Below, piece by piece: positions 44,154 through 53,308 of a DNA stretch of 57,366 nt. Numbering within the stretch: position 1 is the stretch's first letter; each line of letters starts with the position of its first letter. The notes under the pieces were generated by a model. That model was not told the DNA's origin, made no database searches, and saw only the letters and a list, made by a program, of their open reading frames with translations. This stretch comes from Alphaproteobacteria bacterium (GTDB lineage Bacteria > Pseudomonadota > Alphaproteobacteria > Rhizobiales > Hyphomicrobiaceae), in NCBI GenBank assembly GCA_019137195.1, contig JAGVSR010000133.1, forward strand, positions 1-57,366, given 5' to 3'. A program made the translations under genes and the position numbers.

Positions 44154-44459
44154 CTATTCCGCGGCCGACCGGAGCGTGGCCGGTACGGCGGTCGACAGGC
44201 TGGCCATTGCGGCGGCCCAGAAGCGTGCCTCCTGCTCCGCGGCGAGCCTGTGCTCACGGAAAGCCTCGAGCCATTCCCAGATCAGCATGGGGTTGCTCTC
44301 GGCGATGGCCATCAAATCCTCGGGCGATTTGTCGAGCACAGCCCCGGCGAGGCGCGCCAGCTGGACAATATCGATGGCCGCATCGCGGAACGCGGGCTTC
44401 TCGACGGTGCGAGATCTTGCGGGGTGCGCTGCGCTGGGCTTGCGAGGAGTGATGACCAT
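44154..44459 (-). CDS. Small protein, function unknown
   Basis: 101 residues from the ATG at 44459, with GGAGGACAC just upstream as a good ribosome-binding site; the open frame continues upstream but without this support. Sequence features: a basic Pro/Ala lead (ITPRKPSAAHPARSRTVEKPAF), then helices (AAIDIVQLARLAGAVLDKSPEDLMAIAESNPMLIWEWLEAFREHRLAAEQEARFWAAAMASL). No signal peptide or membrane helix; presumably cytosolic. Divergent from the TfoX-N gene. Confidence 0.65.
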   Translation of the reverse strand: MVITPRKPSAAHPARSRTVEKPAFRDAAIDIVQLARLAGAVLDKSPEDLMAIAESNPMLIWEWLEAFREHRLAAEQEARFWAAAMASLSTAVPATLRSAAE

Positions 44460-44529
44460 GGTGTGTCCTCCTTCAACGATGCCAGAGAGAATGACTTGAA
44501 TCGGAATTTTTGCCTGTGGGCGGCAGGCA

Positions 44530-44560
44530 TTATCCACAGTTGAACACCGTGTTATCCTCA
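44530..44560 (+). promoter_or_regulatory. Two DnaA-box-like sites
   Basis: TTATCCACA at 44530-44538 is a perfect match to the strong DnaA box. TTATCCTCA at 44552-44560, 22 bases on and in the same direction, differs by one base. Both lie in the 186-bp divergent spacer before the TfoX-N gene. A perfect 9-mer is rare in this GC-rich sequence. Binding is not shown. Confidence 0.4.
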
Positions 44561-44645
44561 TTTCGAGGTTGTGCAGTGCAAGACTCGACCGTGTGCCTCA
44601 CAGCGTTGGCGCGGATGCTGGAGCATCGTTTTTTCGAGGTGACCC

Positions 44646-45017
44646 GTGGCAGAGAGATCGGAACTCGGCACCTATCTCGAGGAGGCCCTCAGTCCGCTGG
44701 GGTGCGTCGTGACCAAGCGGATGTTCGGCGCGGCTGGTCTTTATTGCGACGGGACGTTCTTCGCCATTCTGGATGACGGGGTGCTGTATCTGAAGGTGGA
44801 CGAGGCCGAGCGAGGGCAATTCGAGCGCGAGGGTTCGAAGCCATTCACATATCAGGCGAAGGGGCGCACGATTGCTATCGCGAGCTATTATCGCGCCCCC
44901 GAGCGGCTGCTCGACGACGAGCAAGAGCTGGTGGCTTGGGCCAGACGGTCTGTCGAGGCCGCGCGCCGGGCGACGACGAGTCGGGGGCGGCAGACCGAGC
45001 GCCGAGATCGCTCCTGA
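44646..45017 (+). CDS. TfoX N-terminal domain protein
   Basis: 123 residues from a GTG at 44646. It matches the TfoX/Sxy N-terminal domain: LSPLGCVVTKRMFGAAGLYCDGTFFAILDDGVLYLKVDEAERGQFEREG, then PFTYQAKGRTIAIASYYRAPERLLDDEQELVAWARRSV. In gammaproteobacteria TfoX activates competence genes; stand-alone N-domain proteins in alphaproteobacteria have no assigned role. The last 20 residues are Arg-rich. Confidence 0.88.
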   Translation: MAERSELGTYLEEALSPLGCVVTKRMFGAAGLYCDGTFFAILDDGVLYLKVDEAERGQFEREGSKPFTYQAKGRTIAIASYYRAPERLLDDEQELVAWARRSVEAARRATTSRGRQTERRDRS

Positions 45018-45228
45018 GGGTGTTCTCCATTTCGTCTGGTTGCCGAGAGTGGGCAACACTTGTCCCCTCTTCCGTGTCGCGTGAGCATCATAGGCACAGG
45101 TTGCAACTCTGATTTGCACATTCGGGAGGTTGGCGGCGCTTGAAGTCGGCCCCGGATCGGCCGATCTAAGCGGCGGCCCCGGCTAGCGCCAGTTTCCGGG
45201 ACCGGGATGCGTTACCGAAGGGGGCGGC

Positions 45229-46617
45229 ATGGCGACGGCAGCAGAGGTATTCGCGGCAAACGGCGGACGCATGACGTTCGGCGCCCAGCTCGCGCTCGCC
45301 GCTTATCATCTCGGCAGCTGGGAGGTCGAAGGCGACGCCATCAATATTCGCAACGCAGCGGCCGACTCGGCATTCGCGGCCGTCGGCGGCAGTCTGAGGT
45401 GGCTTTCGAGCACGGACCTGCCGGGACTGGGCCTGGTCAGCTCGGGCGATCCCGACTTTCCCAAGAACGGCCTGTCCGGTGGTGTCTACACAGCGGCGAA
45501 TGCGGCCGCGATCGTCGGCCGGGTCGACGATGCGCTCTATCTTGCCTTCCGCGGGACCAACGACACGGCAGGCATATTCGACCTGCTTGGCGGCACACCC
45601 GACAACGACCAGTGGGATACGCCAAGAGACTATTACGACGAGCTCGCCGGGCTCATCACCGCGGTCGAAGCCTACGTCGCCGATGCGGGTAACGGCATCG
45701 AGCACGTGTACCTGTTCGGGCATAGCCTCGGCGGCGCCGCGGTTCAGGAGTTCATGGGCGACCACAGCCAGACGATCTACGAAGCGATCACGTACGCCAG
45801 CATCGGCACCGACATTGCCGGCGGCAACGACGTCGCCGACAGCCGGCAAACCAACATCATGATCAAGAACGACGTCGCGTGGCTGTGGTACGGTGATGAT
45901 CACCAGCAGCGTGGCGACGAAAACATCGTCTCGATCGGGCTCGGCATATTCGACGGAGCCGATATCCACGACATGCGCGGCTATGTGGCGCTGTCGTCGT
46001 TTCTGTCCGTGAATTACGTCGGGATCTCGGTGCTGAGGGGCACCTATTCCATCAACGGGCTCGCCCGCGATTACGACGATGTGCTGCTCGCGGTCTCCGA
46101 GTACGACACGGACGCCGGGCGCTTCACCTTCGGCCTCGGCCGCGACAGGCTCACCGGGACCTCGGCCGCCGAGGTCCTGGTCGGCGGTAGCAACGCCGAC
46201 ACGCTCTCGGGCGGCGGCGGAGGCGACTATCTCTCGGGCGGCGCCAGCGCCGACCGGCTCGTCGGCGGCAGCGGTCTCGACCATTTACGAGGCGGCTCGA
46301 GCCACGACGTGTTCGACTTCAACACGCTCACGGACTCAGGGCGGACGGTTTCGACCCGCGACGTGATCGTCGATTTTTATCGCGGGGTGGACGATATCGA
46401 CGTCTCGACTATCGACGCGAGGAGCGGCACCCGCGGCAACGAGGCCTTTACGTTCATCGGCTCGCAGTCGTTTCACCACGTCAGGGGCGAGTTGCACTTC
46501 CGGGACGCCGGGGCGAACGTGATCGTCGAGGGCGACGTCAACGGCGACGGCAAGGCGGATTTCTCCATCATGGTCCTCAACGTGCCGAAGCTCAGCTCCG
46601 GGGACTTCATTCTCTAG
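45229..46617 (+). CDS. RTX lipase (class 3 lipase with calcium-binding repeats)
   Basis: 462 residues. Residues about 85-210 hold the lipase class 3 fold: LYLAFRGTND (oxyanion region) and VYLFGHSLGGAAVQEF with the nucleophile Ser166; the Asp and His of the triad could not be fixed by eye. Residues about 300-360 carry RTX nonapeptide repeats (GGSNADTLSGGGGGDYLSGGASADRLVGGSGLDHLRGG), which fold on binding calcium outside the cell. The C-terminal region (FIGSQSFHHVRGELHF, GDVNGDGKADFSIMVL) resembles M10 serralysin ends. There is no signal peptide, so export by a type I system with a C-terminal signal is expected; no transporter gene is in the window. Confidence 0.88.
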   Translation: MATAAEVFAANGGRMTFGAQLALAAYHLGSWEVEGDAINIRNAAADSAFAAVGGSLRWLSSTDLPGLGLVSSGDPDFPKNGLSGGVYTAANAAAIVGRVDDALYLAFRGTNDTAGIFDLLGGTPDNDQWDTPRDYYDELAGLITAVEAYVADAGNGIEHVYLFGHSLGGAAVQEFMGDHSQTIYEAITYASIGTDIAGGNDVADSRQTNIMIKNDVAWLWYGDDHQQRGDENIVSIGLGIFDGADIHDMRGYVALSSFLSVNYVGISVLRGTYSINGLARDYDDVLLAVSEYDTDAGRFTFGLGRDRLTGTSAAEVLVGGSNADTLSGGGGGDYLSGGASADRLVGGSGLDHLRGGSSHDVFDFNTLTDSGRTVSTRDVIVDFYRGVDDIDVSTIDARSGTRGNEAFTFIGSQSFHHVRGELHFRDAGANVIVEGDVNGDGKADFSIMVLNVPKLSSGDFIL

Positions 46618-46898
46618 CGCAGAGGATCAAGAGGCCCTGCCCCGTCCGGCAGTCGAAGATCCAGGCGCGGGGGACGGCGCGCGTCGCTGCCGACGCGACG
46701 GTGTCGCTCTTCGAAGTGCGCCTGGCGGATCGCCTCGGCTTCTGCGATCTCCCGGACCGGGGCCTTCTGAGTCTGAGGGCTCGACCGCGTTCAGCGCCTC
46801 GCAGGCGCGCGAGGAGCCCGTAATATGCCTGTCACATCGCTATCGGATGCTTATCCCTGGGGAGCTGCTGCGCGTGCGGCTATCGGGAGGCTCGAGCC
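46618..46898. other. Intergenic, no gene seen
   Basis: 281 bases after the RTX lipase. The reading frames have no family features. It may hold the lipase terminator and a promoter for what follows. Confidence 0.4.
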
Positions 46899-47132
46899 AT
46901 GCTGCAGGTGTCTTGGACGAGAGGGGACGTAAAACGGACGGCGTCCGGTTCGGCACTGGTCGCGTTTGCCGGGGTGTGGCTCGTCATCGATCCGCTGGAG
47001 GCGGCTCTGGCCACCATGCTCGTGGCGGCGATCCTCGTTTGCGACAGGTCGCTCAATCGCCGCTCGTCCAACAGCAGCGTGTCACGCAATAGGATCCCGG
47101 CTGTGCAGGTGGCGGCTGTCAATCGCGCGTGA
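46899..47132 (+). CDS. Possible small membrane protein
   Basis: 77 codons from an ATG with GGGAGGC eight bases upstream. The only feature is a hydrophobic segment (VAFAGVWLVIDPLEAALATMLVAAILVCD). Codon third positions do not clearly look coding, and the ends are Ser/Arg-rich. It could be a small membrane protein or chance. Confidence 0.3.
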   Translation: MLQVSWTRGDVKRTASGSALVAFAGVWLVIDPLEAALATMLVAAILVCDRSLNRRSSNSSVSRNRIPAVQVAAVNRA

Positions 47133-47278
47133 CGGGATGCCGGCAAGATCCGGCAAAGTGCAGCAACTTTCCGCACGCAGGCGTGAGGCGTTTTGCAGGC
47201 CGATCACGGTTGTTGGTATTGCGCAGGCCGGTGCGAGGTCGATGATTGAATGACCTTCAATCACGAGACGAGCCCAAC

Positions 47279-48679
47279 ATGACGTACATTTCCAGCCCGC
47301 CGGACGGCATGCTGCGCAGTCCCGCCTTCAAGTTTTTTCTGATCGGCTTTCTCATACTTCTGCTGCTCGTTCCGCTGGTCATGGTGATGGCGCTCGTCTC
47401 CGAGCGGACCGTCCGGGCGTTGGGCGTACAAGACGAGATCTCGCGCTACTGGGGCGGGCCGCAGCAGATCGCCGGGCCCTATCTCATCGTGCCCTACACA
47501 GTGAGGGTCGAGACCAAGGAAGGCGACAAGACCGTAATGCACGTCGTCGAGCGGCGGGCGGTATTCCTGCCCGACGACCTCGCAATCGTGGGAGCAAGCA
47601 AGGCCTCCGTGCTGCATCGTTCGATCTACGACGTCAACGTCTACACGTCCGACCTCACGATCGAGGGCAAATTCGGCTCGCCAGACATGACCGCCGTCGA
47701 TCCGGACGCGGTCTCCGTCCGGTGGAAGGACGCGGTGCTGGCGCTCGCGATCGAAGGCGTGTCCGGCCTCAAGGAAGCGGCGGTGCTCGAGGTCGAGGGC
47801 GGCGAGAGCATTCCGTTCGCGCCGTCGGTTGGTGTCGCCACATCGCGGCAAAACGGCATCCATGCGAAGCTCGCATCGGCGCGGTCGATCATCGCCGATC
47901 CCGAGGTCGTTTCAAAGCCGTTCTCGTTCAAGATTCCCTTGAAGCTCACCGGCTCGCGGTCCATGCGCTTCGCACCCGCTGCGCGCGAGACCCGGGTGGC
48001 GCTTTCCTCCGACTGGCCGCATCCGTCGTTCTCGGGCGCCTTCCTCCCCGCCGAGCGCGAGGTCAGGGCCGACGGCTTCAAAGCCTCGTGGAAGGTGCCG
48101 CATCTCGCGCGCAGCGTGCCGCCGGCGTGGGAGCTCGGGAACGACGACTTGAGAGCCCTCTCGCCCTACATGTTCGGGGTCGACTACTACGCACCCGTCG
48201 ATTTCTACGACATGGTCGAGCGGGCGGTGAAGTATGCGCTCCTGTTTCTGGCGCTGGGCTTCATGGGCGTATTCATCCTCGAGCTTCTGTCGAAGCGGCG
48301 CGTGCATCCGGTCCAGTATCTCTTCGTCGGTCTGGCGATGGTGTTCTTCTACGTGCTGCTGCTGTCGCTGTCCGAGCACATCGGCTTCTCGCCGGCCTAC
48401 CTCGTGGCGTCGGCGGCGACGGGCGGCATGCTCTCGCTCTACGTCGGCAAGGCGCTCCGCAGCATGCGGAGCGGGCTCGCTATGCTCGCGCTGTTTCTCG
48501 CCACCTACGGCTTCCTCTATTTCATCCTCCAGCTCGAGGATTATGCGCTGCTCGCGGGCGCGCTGCTCGGATTCTCGGCTCTGACGGCGGTCATGTTCGC
48601 GACCATCGATATCGAGTGGTCGCAAAGCGTGGCGCGCCATAAGGCCCACGCTGGCGGAGAGGCAGTGGAGGGGGAGTAG
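47279..48679 (+). CDS. creD: CreD-like inner-membrane protein
   Basis: 466 residues from the ATG at 47279 (a TTG at 47246 in frame is less likely). N-terminal membrane helix (FFLIGFLILLLLVPLVMVMALV), a periplasmic beta-rich domain of about 300 residues (SERTVRALGVQDEISRYWGGPQQIAGPYLIVPY is a CreD hallmark; later SDWPHPSFSGAFLP), then five or so helices at the C-terminus (KYALLFLALGFMGVFILELLS onward). In E. coli creD is controlled by CreBC and its loss affects envelope and colicin E2 tolerance. No creBC genes are near, so regulation is unknown. Confidence 0.93.
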   Translation: MTYISSPPDGMLRSPAFKFFLIGFLILLLLVPLVMVMALVSERTVRALGVQDEISRYWGGPQQIAGPYLIVPYTVRVETKEGDKTVMHVVERRAVFLPDDLAIVGASKASVLHRSIYDVNVYTSDLTIEGKFGSPDMTAVDPDAVSVRWKDAVLALAIEGVSGLKEAAVLEVEGGESIPFAPSVGVATSRQNGIHAKLASARSIIADPEVVSKPFSFKIPLKLTGSRSMRFAPAARETRVALSSDWPHPSFSGAFLPAEREVRADGFKASWKVPHLARSVPPAWELGNDDLRALSPYMFGVDYYAPVDFYDMVERAVKYALLFLALGFMGVFILELLSKRRVHPVQYLFVGLAMVFFYVLLLSLSEHIGFSPAYLVASAATGGMLSLYVGKALRSMRSGLAMLALFLATYGFLYFILQLEDYALLAGALLGFSALTAVMFATIDIEWSQSVARHKAHAGGEAVEGE

Positions 48680-48689
48680 GAGGCGCGGA

Positions 48690-50081
48690 TCAGCCAGGTC
48701 CGCTCGCGCGCGACTGCTCGACCTCGCGAGCGAGCGCGGCGGGGTCGGTGATCTCGACTTCGGCGATGGCAGCGTCGTCGACGTGGATCGCACCGGGTTC
48801 ATCCGGCGCATAGGCAGGTCCCAGTACCTCGATCACGGTCGGGTTGCGTGAAGCGGCCGTCCGGTGCGGCGAGCAGAAGTAGCCTTCGACGACGACGCCC
48901 GCCTTACGGTACTCGGGATCGTCGAGGAGGAGCTCGTGCAGCTCCCTCAGGCGGTAGTGGGGCACGGCCGCGTAGAGGTGATGGGGCAGGTGGTAGTCCA
49001 TGCCGAACGGGAAGATTGCGTAGCGCAGGAACGGGTTGACCAGGAAAATGCGGGTGTTGGTGAGGCGACCACGGTCGGCGTTTCCGTGCTGCACCCATTG
49101 GCGCATGATCATAAAGAGCGGAAATGTCGTGAAAAGCGGCAGGATCCAGAGGAGGCCGTACCACTGCCAGGCGGGCCCGATGCCGAGACCTTCGACGACG
49201 GTCAGGGTGGCGTAGATCAGCGCCATGTGGCCCATGCGCAGCAGCGCCGTCGTCTTGTGCGGGATCGTGGGCTTCAAGTGTGTCTTGGGAAACTGGTCCT
49301 CCCGCAAGCTTGCGTAGTAGGCCAGCGTCGCCGCAGTCACGAAGGCGAGCGCGGCGAGTGCGGCGGCGAAGCCTTTCGTTTGCAGGAGGACCACCATCAG
49401 CATCGGTACGCCGCCGGCAAACAGGAGGCCCACCAGCGTCGGCAGCTTGGCGGCTCTGCGGCCCATATCGACGTAGGGATTCCTGGCTCCGCCCAGGGCG
49501 GAGTAGCGAAGCCTGGTCAACGTGTAGCGGACGAGGTTCGGCAGCCAGAATTGCTTCAGAAGCGCCCACGCCAGCTCTGCATGTGTGATCGGGAAATCGA
49601 GGTGGTGACCACTGTCGTCGAGCTGGGCCCAGTCGGGATCGCGAAGGGGATCGTTGATGAACTGATGATGGGCCAGGTGGTGCAGGCGAAAGTGGAAGGT
49701 GGAGGTGTAGAGCGGGAAGGCGGCGAGCCAGTCCGATGCCAGCTCGTTCAGACGCCGGTCGGCAAAGAGCGCGAAATGGGTGGCCTCGTGGATTGCGCCG
49801 CCGAGCTGATGTTGAGAGGCGCCGATGACGACAAGCGCGAGGACGACGACCGGTAGCTGCCACCACGGTGAGAGGCCGGCTGCACCGATGGCGGTGGCCG
49901 ATTCGACGGCGACGGCGACGGTGCCGGCGATGACGGCATAGACGAAAGCGATATGATAGAAATTCGTAACGTTGTCGCGACGCTTCAGCTCCGCGATTCT
50001 GGCGCCGCGGCTGATGCGAGGCTCGGGCCCGGCCGAGTCGCATGTGCGCTCGAATTCCAGGGCTCTTGCCGACCCGCTCAT
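48690..50081 (-). CDS. Fatty acid desaturase family protein
   Basis: 463 residues from the ATG at 50081, preceded by GGGAGG; the frame runs 22 codons further without support. Membrane di-iron desaturase/hydroxylase pattern: histidine boxes HEATH (GGAIHEATHFALF), HLAHH (FRLHHLAHHQFIND) and HLPHH (GMDYHLPHHLYA), with hydrophobic helices between them. Substrate (acyl lipid, or a carotenoid-like compound) cannot be read. Convergent with creD, and divergent from the aquaporin gene with 268 bases between. Confidence 0.9.
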   Translation of the reverse strand: MSGSARALEFERTCDSAGPEPRISRGARIAELKRRDNVTNFYHIAFVYAVIAGTVAVAVESATAIGAAGLSPWWQLPVVVLALVVIGASQHQLGGAIHEATHFALFADRRLNELASDWLAAFPLYTSTFHFRLHHLAHHQFINDPLRDPDWAQLDDSGHHLDFPITHAELAWALLKQFWLPNLVRYTLTRLRYSALGGARNPYVDMGRRAAKLPTLVGLLFAGGVPMLMVVLLQTKGFAAALAALAFVTAATLAYYASLREDQFPKTHLKPTIPHKTTALLRMGHMALIYATLTVVEGLGIGPAWQWYGLLWILPLFTTFPLFMIMRQWVQHGNADRGRLTNTRIFLVNPFLRYAIFPFGMDYHLPHHLYAAVPHYRLRELHELLLDDPEYRKAGVVVEGYFCSPHRTAASRNPTVIEVLGPAYAPDEPGAIHVDDAAIAEVEITDPAALAREVEQSRASGPG

Positions 50082-50349
50082 TTCCCCAACCTCCCGCAAT
50101 CGACGTCGCTGGCGAACGCACACTCGCCGATCCGGCACTCCGGCCAAATCACGCGATGGCGAACAGGCTCGGCCTGATTTCGTTCCAGGTCAAGAAAGAC
50201 CTGGGCCCCTGGGCCCGGTGCCGCGAAGTTCGTGCGTGTTAAGCATGATGCGCTGGCTCGATCTGATTCGCTTTGTCAATGAGGATTGTCAAACCATCGT
50301 GTGTCTCGCGAGCGGCCGGCGCAATGGGAAAGCAAACAGGAGACAGCAA

Positions 50350-51024
50350 ATGAAGGTGAAAGCACTCGCGGCCGAATTCGTCGGCACGTTCATGCTCATG
50401 TCGTCGATTTTCGGCTCGGCCTTCTATTCGTTCGGCGCCAAGGCGGGCGCGGCCGGCATTCTTGGCGTGGCATTCGCTATCGGGATCACCGTCATGGCGT
50501 TGGCACGATCCATCGGTCACATCTCGGGCGGACATTACAATCCGGCCGTCACGATCGGGCTCGTTGCCGGCGGTCGCTTCGATGCCGGCAGTGCGCTACC
50601 CTACATCGTGGCCCAGTGCCTCGGTGCGCTCGCCTCAGGGCTCGTGTTCTCGCTCATCGGCGATACCAGCGCCACCTATGCCGCCAACGGCTACGGCTCG
50701 CTTTCCATGCTCGGCTCGTCTCTGACATCGGTGTTCGTCATCGAGGTGGTGATGACCGCGTTCTTTCTGATCGTGATCATGGGCGCCACGAGAGCCGGCT
50801 CGGCGCCGGGCTTTGCACCGCTCGCCATCGGGCTCGCGCTGACGGCCATCCACATCATGTCGATCCCTGTCTCGAACACGTCCGTCAACCCGGCGCGGAG
50901 CTTCGCACCGGCGGTGTTCGCAGGCGGCGAGGCAATGTCGCAGCTATGGGTTTTCTGGGTCGCGCCGATTCTCGGCGCCGCGATTGGCGCCGTTCTCTAC
51001 AACTGGATGGAGAGCGAGGACTGA
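50350..51024 (+). CDS. aqpZ: Aquaporin (AqpZ-like)
   Basis: Water channel of the MIP family, 224 residues from the ATG at 50350 with AGGAGA just upstream; the frame is open further upstream but reads as non-coding. Six hydrophobic helices and the two NPA loops: HISGGHYNPAVTIGL and SIPVSNTSVNPARSFAP. The sequence follows AqpZ closely (ALTAIHIMSIPVSNTSVNPARS; GGEAMSQLWVFWVAPILGAAIG). The short side chains in the second half fit water rather than glycerol selectivity, by family comparison. Confidence 0.93.
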   Translation: MKVKALAAEFVGTFMLMSSIFGSAFYSFGAKAGAAGILGVAFAIGITVMALARSIGHISGGHYNPAVTIGLVAGGRFDAGSALPYIVAQCLGALASGLVFSLIGDTSATYAANGYGSLSMLGSSLTSVFVIEVVMTAFFLIVIMGATRAGSAPGFAPLAIGLALTAIHIMSIPVSNTSVNPARSFAPAVFAGGEAMSQLWVFWVAPILGAAIGAVLYNWMESED

Positions 51025-51421
51025 GGCCGCACGTCAGCCAAGCGGGACGGCGGCTTCAGGGCCGTCGCCCGTCTCGTGCGCTCGATAGCGCCTCAAATTT
51101 GGGCCGCTTGCGACGCGCGGCTGTCGATCTGGCTCGCGGTTGCCTCAGGATGAGGCCTGCCGCGACCAAGAGTCGTTGACGAAACCCCTCTTTTTCTTGC
51201 TTTTTTCGGGGACCTGTGTCAGCAAACAATCGGCTCGAGCGCAGGGGATCGATTCAATTGATCTTTTTCGAGCTCTCCGTCTTTTCCTGTTAGGCCCTTT
51301 GTGCTGCCCCTGCGCTCCGTCGAACCTGCGAAACCCGGCGCCATATGGCGAGTCCGGGAGCGTTCTCAGGTGGTCCCACTGACCCTTCGGTCGCCAACGA
51401 CCCCGTACGGAGACTTGTTTT
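51025..51421. promoter_or_regulatory. Spacer with T-rich leader before the RhlE-type helicase gene
   Basis: 397 bases with no gene. The part from 51180 to 51300 is unusually T-rich on the plus strand, with runs such as CTTTTTCTTGCTTTTTTC (51190-51207) and ATCTTTTTCG (51260-51269). TTGAC at 51176 could be a -35 element. Long U-rich leaders before DEAD-box genes can respond to cold or to the helicase itself; that is an inference here. Confidence 0.35.
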
Positions 51422-53308
51422 TTGGACACAAAGCCCTTCGCTGAGCTGTCGCTCAGCCCCAAGGTGCTCGCCGCCGTCGAGGCGGCCGGCTACACCACCG
51501 CCACACCCATCCAAACCGCCGCCATTCCGGTCGCCGTCACTGGCCTCGACATCCTCGGCATTGCGCAGACGGGAACCGGCAAGACCGCCGCGTTCACGTT
51601 GCCGATGATCACGAGGCTCGAGCATGGCCGGGCACGCGCCCGCATGCCACGCTCGCTGATCCTTGCGCCAACGCGCGAGCTCGCGGCCCAGGTCGCGCAG
51701 GCGTTCGAGAAGTACGGCGTCAATCACAAGCTCGACGTCGCGCTTCTGATCGGCGGCGTGTCGATGGACGATCAGGTGAAGAAGCTTGATCGCGGCGTCG
51801 ATGTGCTCATCGCCACACCCGGCCGCCTGCTCGATCACTTCCAGCGCGGTCGCGTCATGCTGATGGGCGTCGAGATCCTCGTCATCGATGAAGCCGACCG
51901 CATGCTCGACATGGGCTTTATTCCCGACATCGAGAAGATCTGCCGGCTTCTGCCGCCGAAGAGACAAACCCTCTTCTTCTCGGCCACGATGCCGGCCGAG
52001 ATCACGCGACTTGCCGACCAGTTCCTGAAGAACCCCGTCCGCATCGAGGCCGCGAAGCCGGCGACCACCGCCAAGACGATCACGCAGCGCTTCTGCTTCT
52101 GCGACAACGGCGAGGACTGGGCCAAGCGCGAGGTGCTGCGCGACCTCATCAAGGAGAACGAGGTCAAGAACGCGATCATTTTCTGCAACAGGAAGCGCGA
52201 CGTCGCAATTCTCTTGAAGTCGCTCCTGAAGCACGGGTTCAATGCCGGCGCGCTGCACGGCGACATGGACCAGAAGAGCCGCATGGAGACGCTCGACAAG
52301 TTCCGCTCGGGTGAGATCACCCTGCTCGCGGCCTCCGACGTTGCTGCGCGCGGCCTCGACATCCCCGACGTCTCCCACGTTTTCAATTTCGACCTGCCGT
52401 GGCAGTCGGACGACTACGTGCATCGCATTGGCCGTACAGGCCGCGCCGGCAAGCTCGGCACGTCCTTCTCTATCGTCACGCATGAGGATTTGAAGCTCCT
52501 GCAGGATGTCGAGAAAATGCTCGGTGAGCCGGTGGTGTGGATGGGCGAGGGACCCTCCGAGCAGGATTACGCGGACGCCGGCAAGCGCCGCCGCGGACGT
52601 TTCGGCCGTGGCGGTGCGAAGCCGCACGGTGCCCGCGACGGTGGCCGCGACACCCGCGGCCGCCGCGACGGACGCGGCGAGCGCGGTCCGCGGGAGGAGC
52701 GGGGGCCCCGCGAGGAGCGGGCGCCGCTGGAGGAGAGAGTTGCGCGCGAGGGGCGCGGCTTCGGCGAAGGGCGCCCCCATCGCGACGAGCGGGCTCCTCG
52801 TGAGGAGCGCGCCCAGCGGGAGGATCGCCCGCACGAGGCGCGCTCGCAACGGCGTGCGCCACGCGAGGGCGTTGCGGGGCTCGGAGATCAGCCTGCAATC
52901 GGCGGCACAGGCGAGCGCGGAGAAGGCTTCCGCGAGGAGCGCCAGGAGGGCCGGCGCGAGCGAGCGCCTCGCCATCATCTCGACCAGGGAGCGGCGGACG
53001 TGCCTCGCTCCCGCGAGGAACGCCGCGGCCCCGGCGAGGAGCACCGTTCTGAGCGCCCACGCCGTGAAGCCCGCGAAGGGGCTGAGGGTCAGCCGCGCCG
53101 CGAGCGGCACCACGACGAGCCTCGCCGCGACGAGGGACAGCGCGACGAGGCCCGCGAAGCGCGTCCGGCGCGGGCAGAGCGAGCACCGCGCGAGCAGCGG
53201 GGGCATCGCGACCGTTCCGAGCCCGCGGGTGGCTCGGTCGGGTTCGCCGACAACGTGCCAGCATTCCTGCGCAAACCGCCGCGACCGGTGAAGGCCGCGA
53301 ACGAGTAG
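51422..53308 (+). CDS. rhlE: DEAD-box RNA helicase (RhlE-type) with charged tail
   Basis: 628 residues from a TTG start at 51422; no ATG or GTG gives the N-terminal Q-motif, so TTG is likely real. Motifs: Q-motif PFAELSLSPKVLAAVEAAGYTTATPIQ, I AQTGTGKT, Ia PTRELAAQ, Ib TPGRLLD, II DEAD (VIDEADRMLDMGF), III SATMP, V DVAARGLDIP, VI HRIGRTGRAG. Core residues are 1-380. The C-terminal 230 residues are a disordered Arg/Glu/Gly tail with many REER units (RGPREERGPREERAP), likely for RNA binding or condensates. RhlE acts in RNA decay and ribosome assembly, especially at low temperature. Confidence 0.94.
   Translation: MDTKPFAELSLSPKVLAAVEAAGYTTATPIQTAAIPVAVTGLDILGIAQTGTGKTAAFTLPMITRLEHGRARARMPRSLILAPTRELAAQVAQAFEKYGVNHKLDVALLIGGVSMDDQVKKLDRGVDVLIATPGRLLDHFQRGRVMLMGVEILVIDEADRMLDMGFIPDIEKICRLLPPKRQTLFFSATMPAEITRLADQFLKNPVRIEAAKPATTAKTITQRFCFCDNGEDWAKREVLRDLIKENEVKNAIIFCNRKRDVAILLKSLLKHGFNAGALHGDMDQKSRMETLDKFRSGEITLLAASDVAARGLDIPDVSHVFNFDLPWQSDDYVHRIGRTGRAGKLGTSFSIVTHEDLKLLQDVEKMLGEPVVWMGEGPSEQDYADAGKRRRGRFGRGGAKPHGARDGGRDTRGRRDGRGERGPREERGPREERAPLEERVAREGRGFGEGRPHRDERAPREERAQREDRPHEARSQRRAPREGVAGLGDQPAIGGTGERGEGFREERQEGRRERAPRHHLDQGAADVPRSREERRGPGEEHRSERPRREAREGAEGQPRRERHHDEPRRDEGQRDEAREARPARAERAPREQRGHRDRSEPAGGSVGFADNVPAFLRKPPRPVKAANE

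Noticed and set aside
44530-44560. Chromosomal origin at the DnaA-like boxes
   Set aside because: Only two boxes, no AT-rich unwinding element, and no dnaA, hemE, parAB or gid genes nearby.
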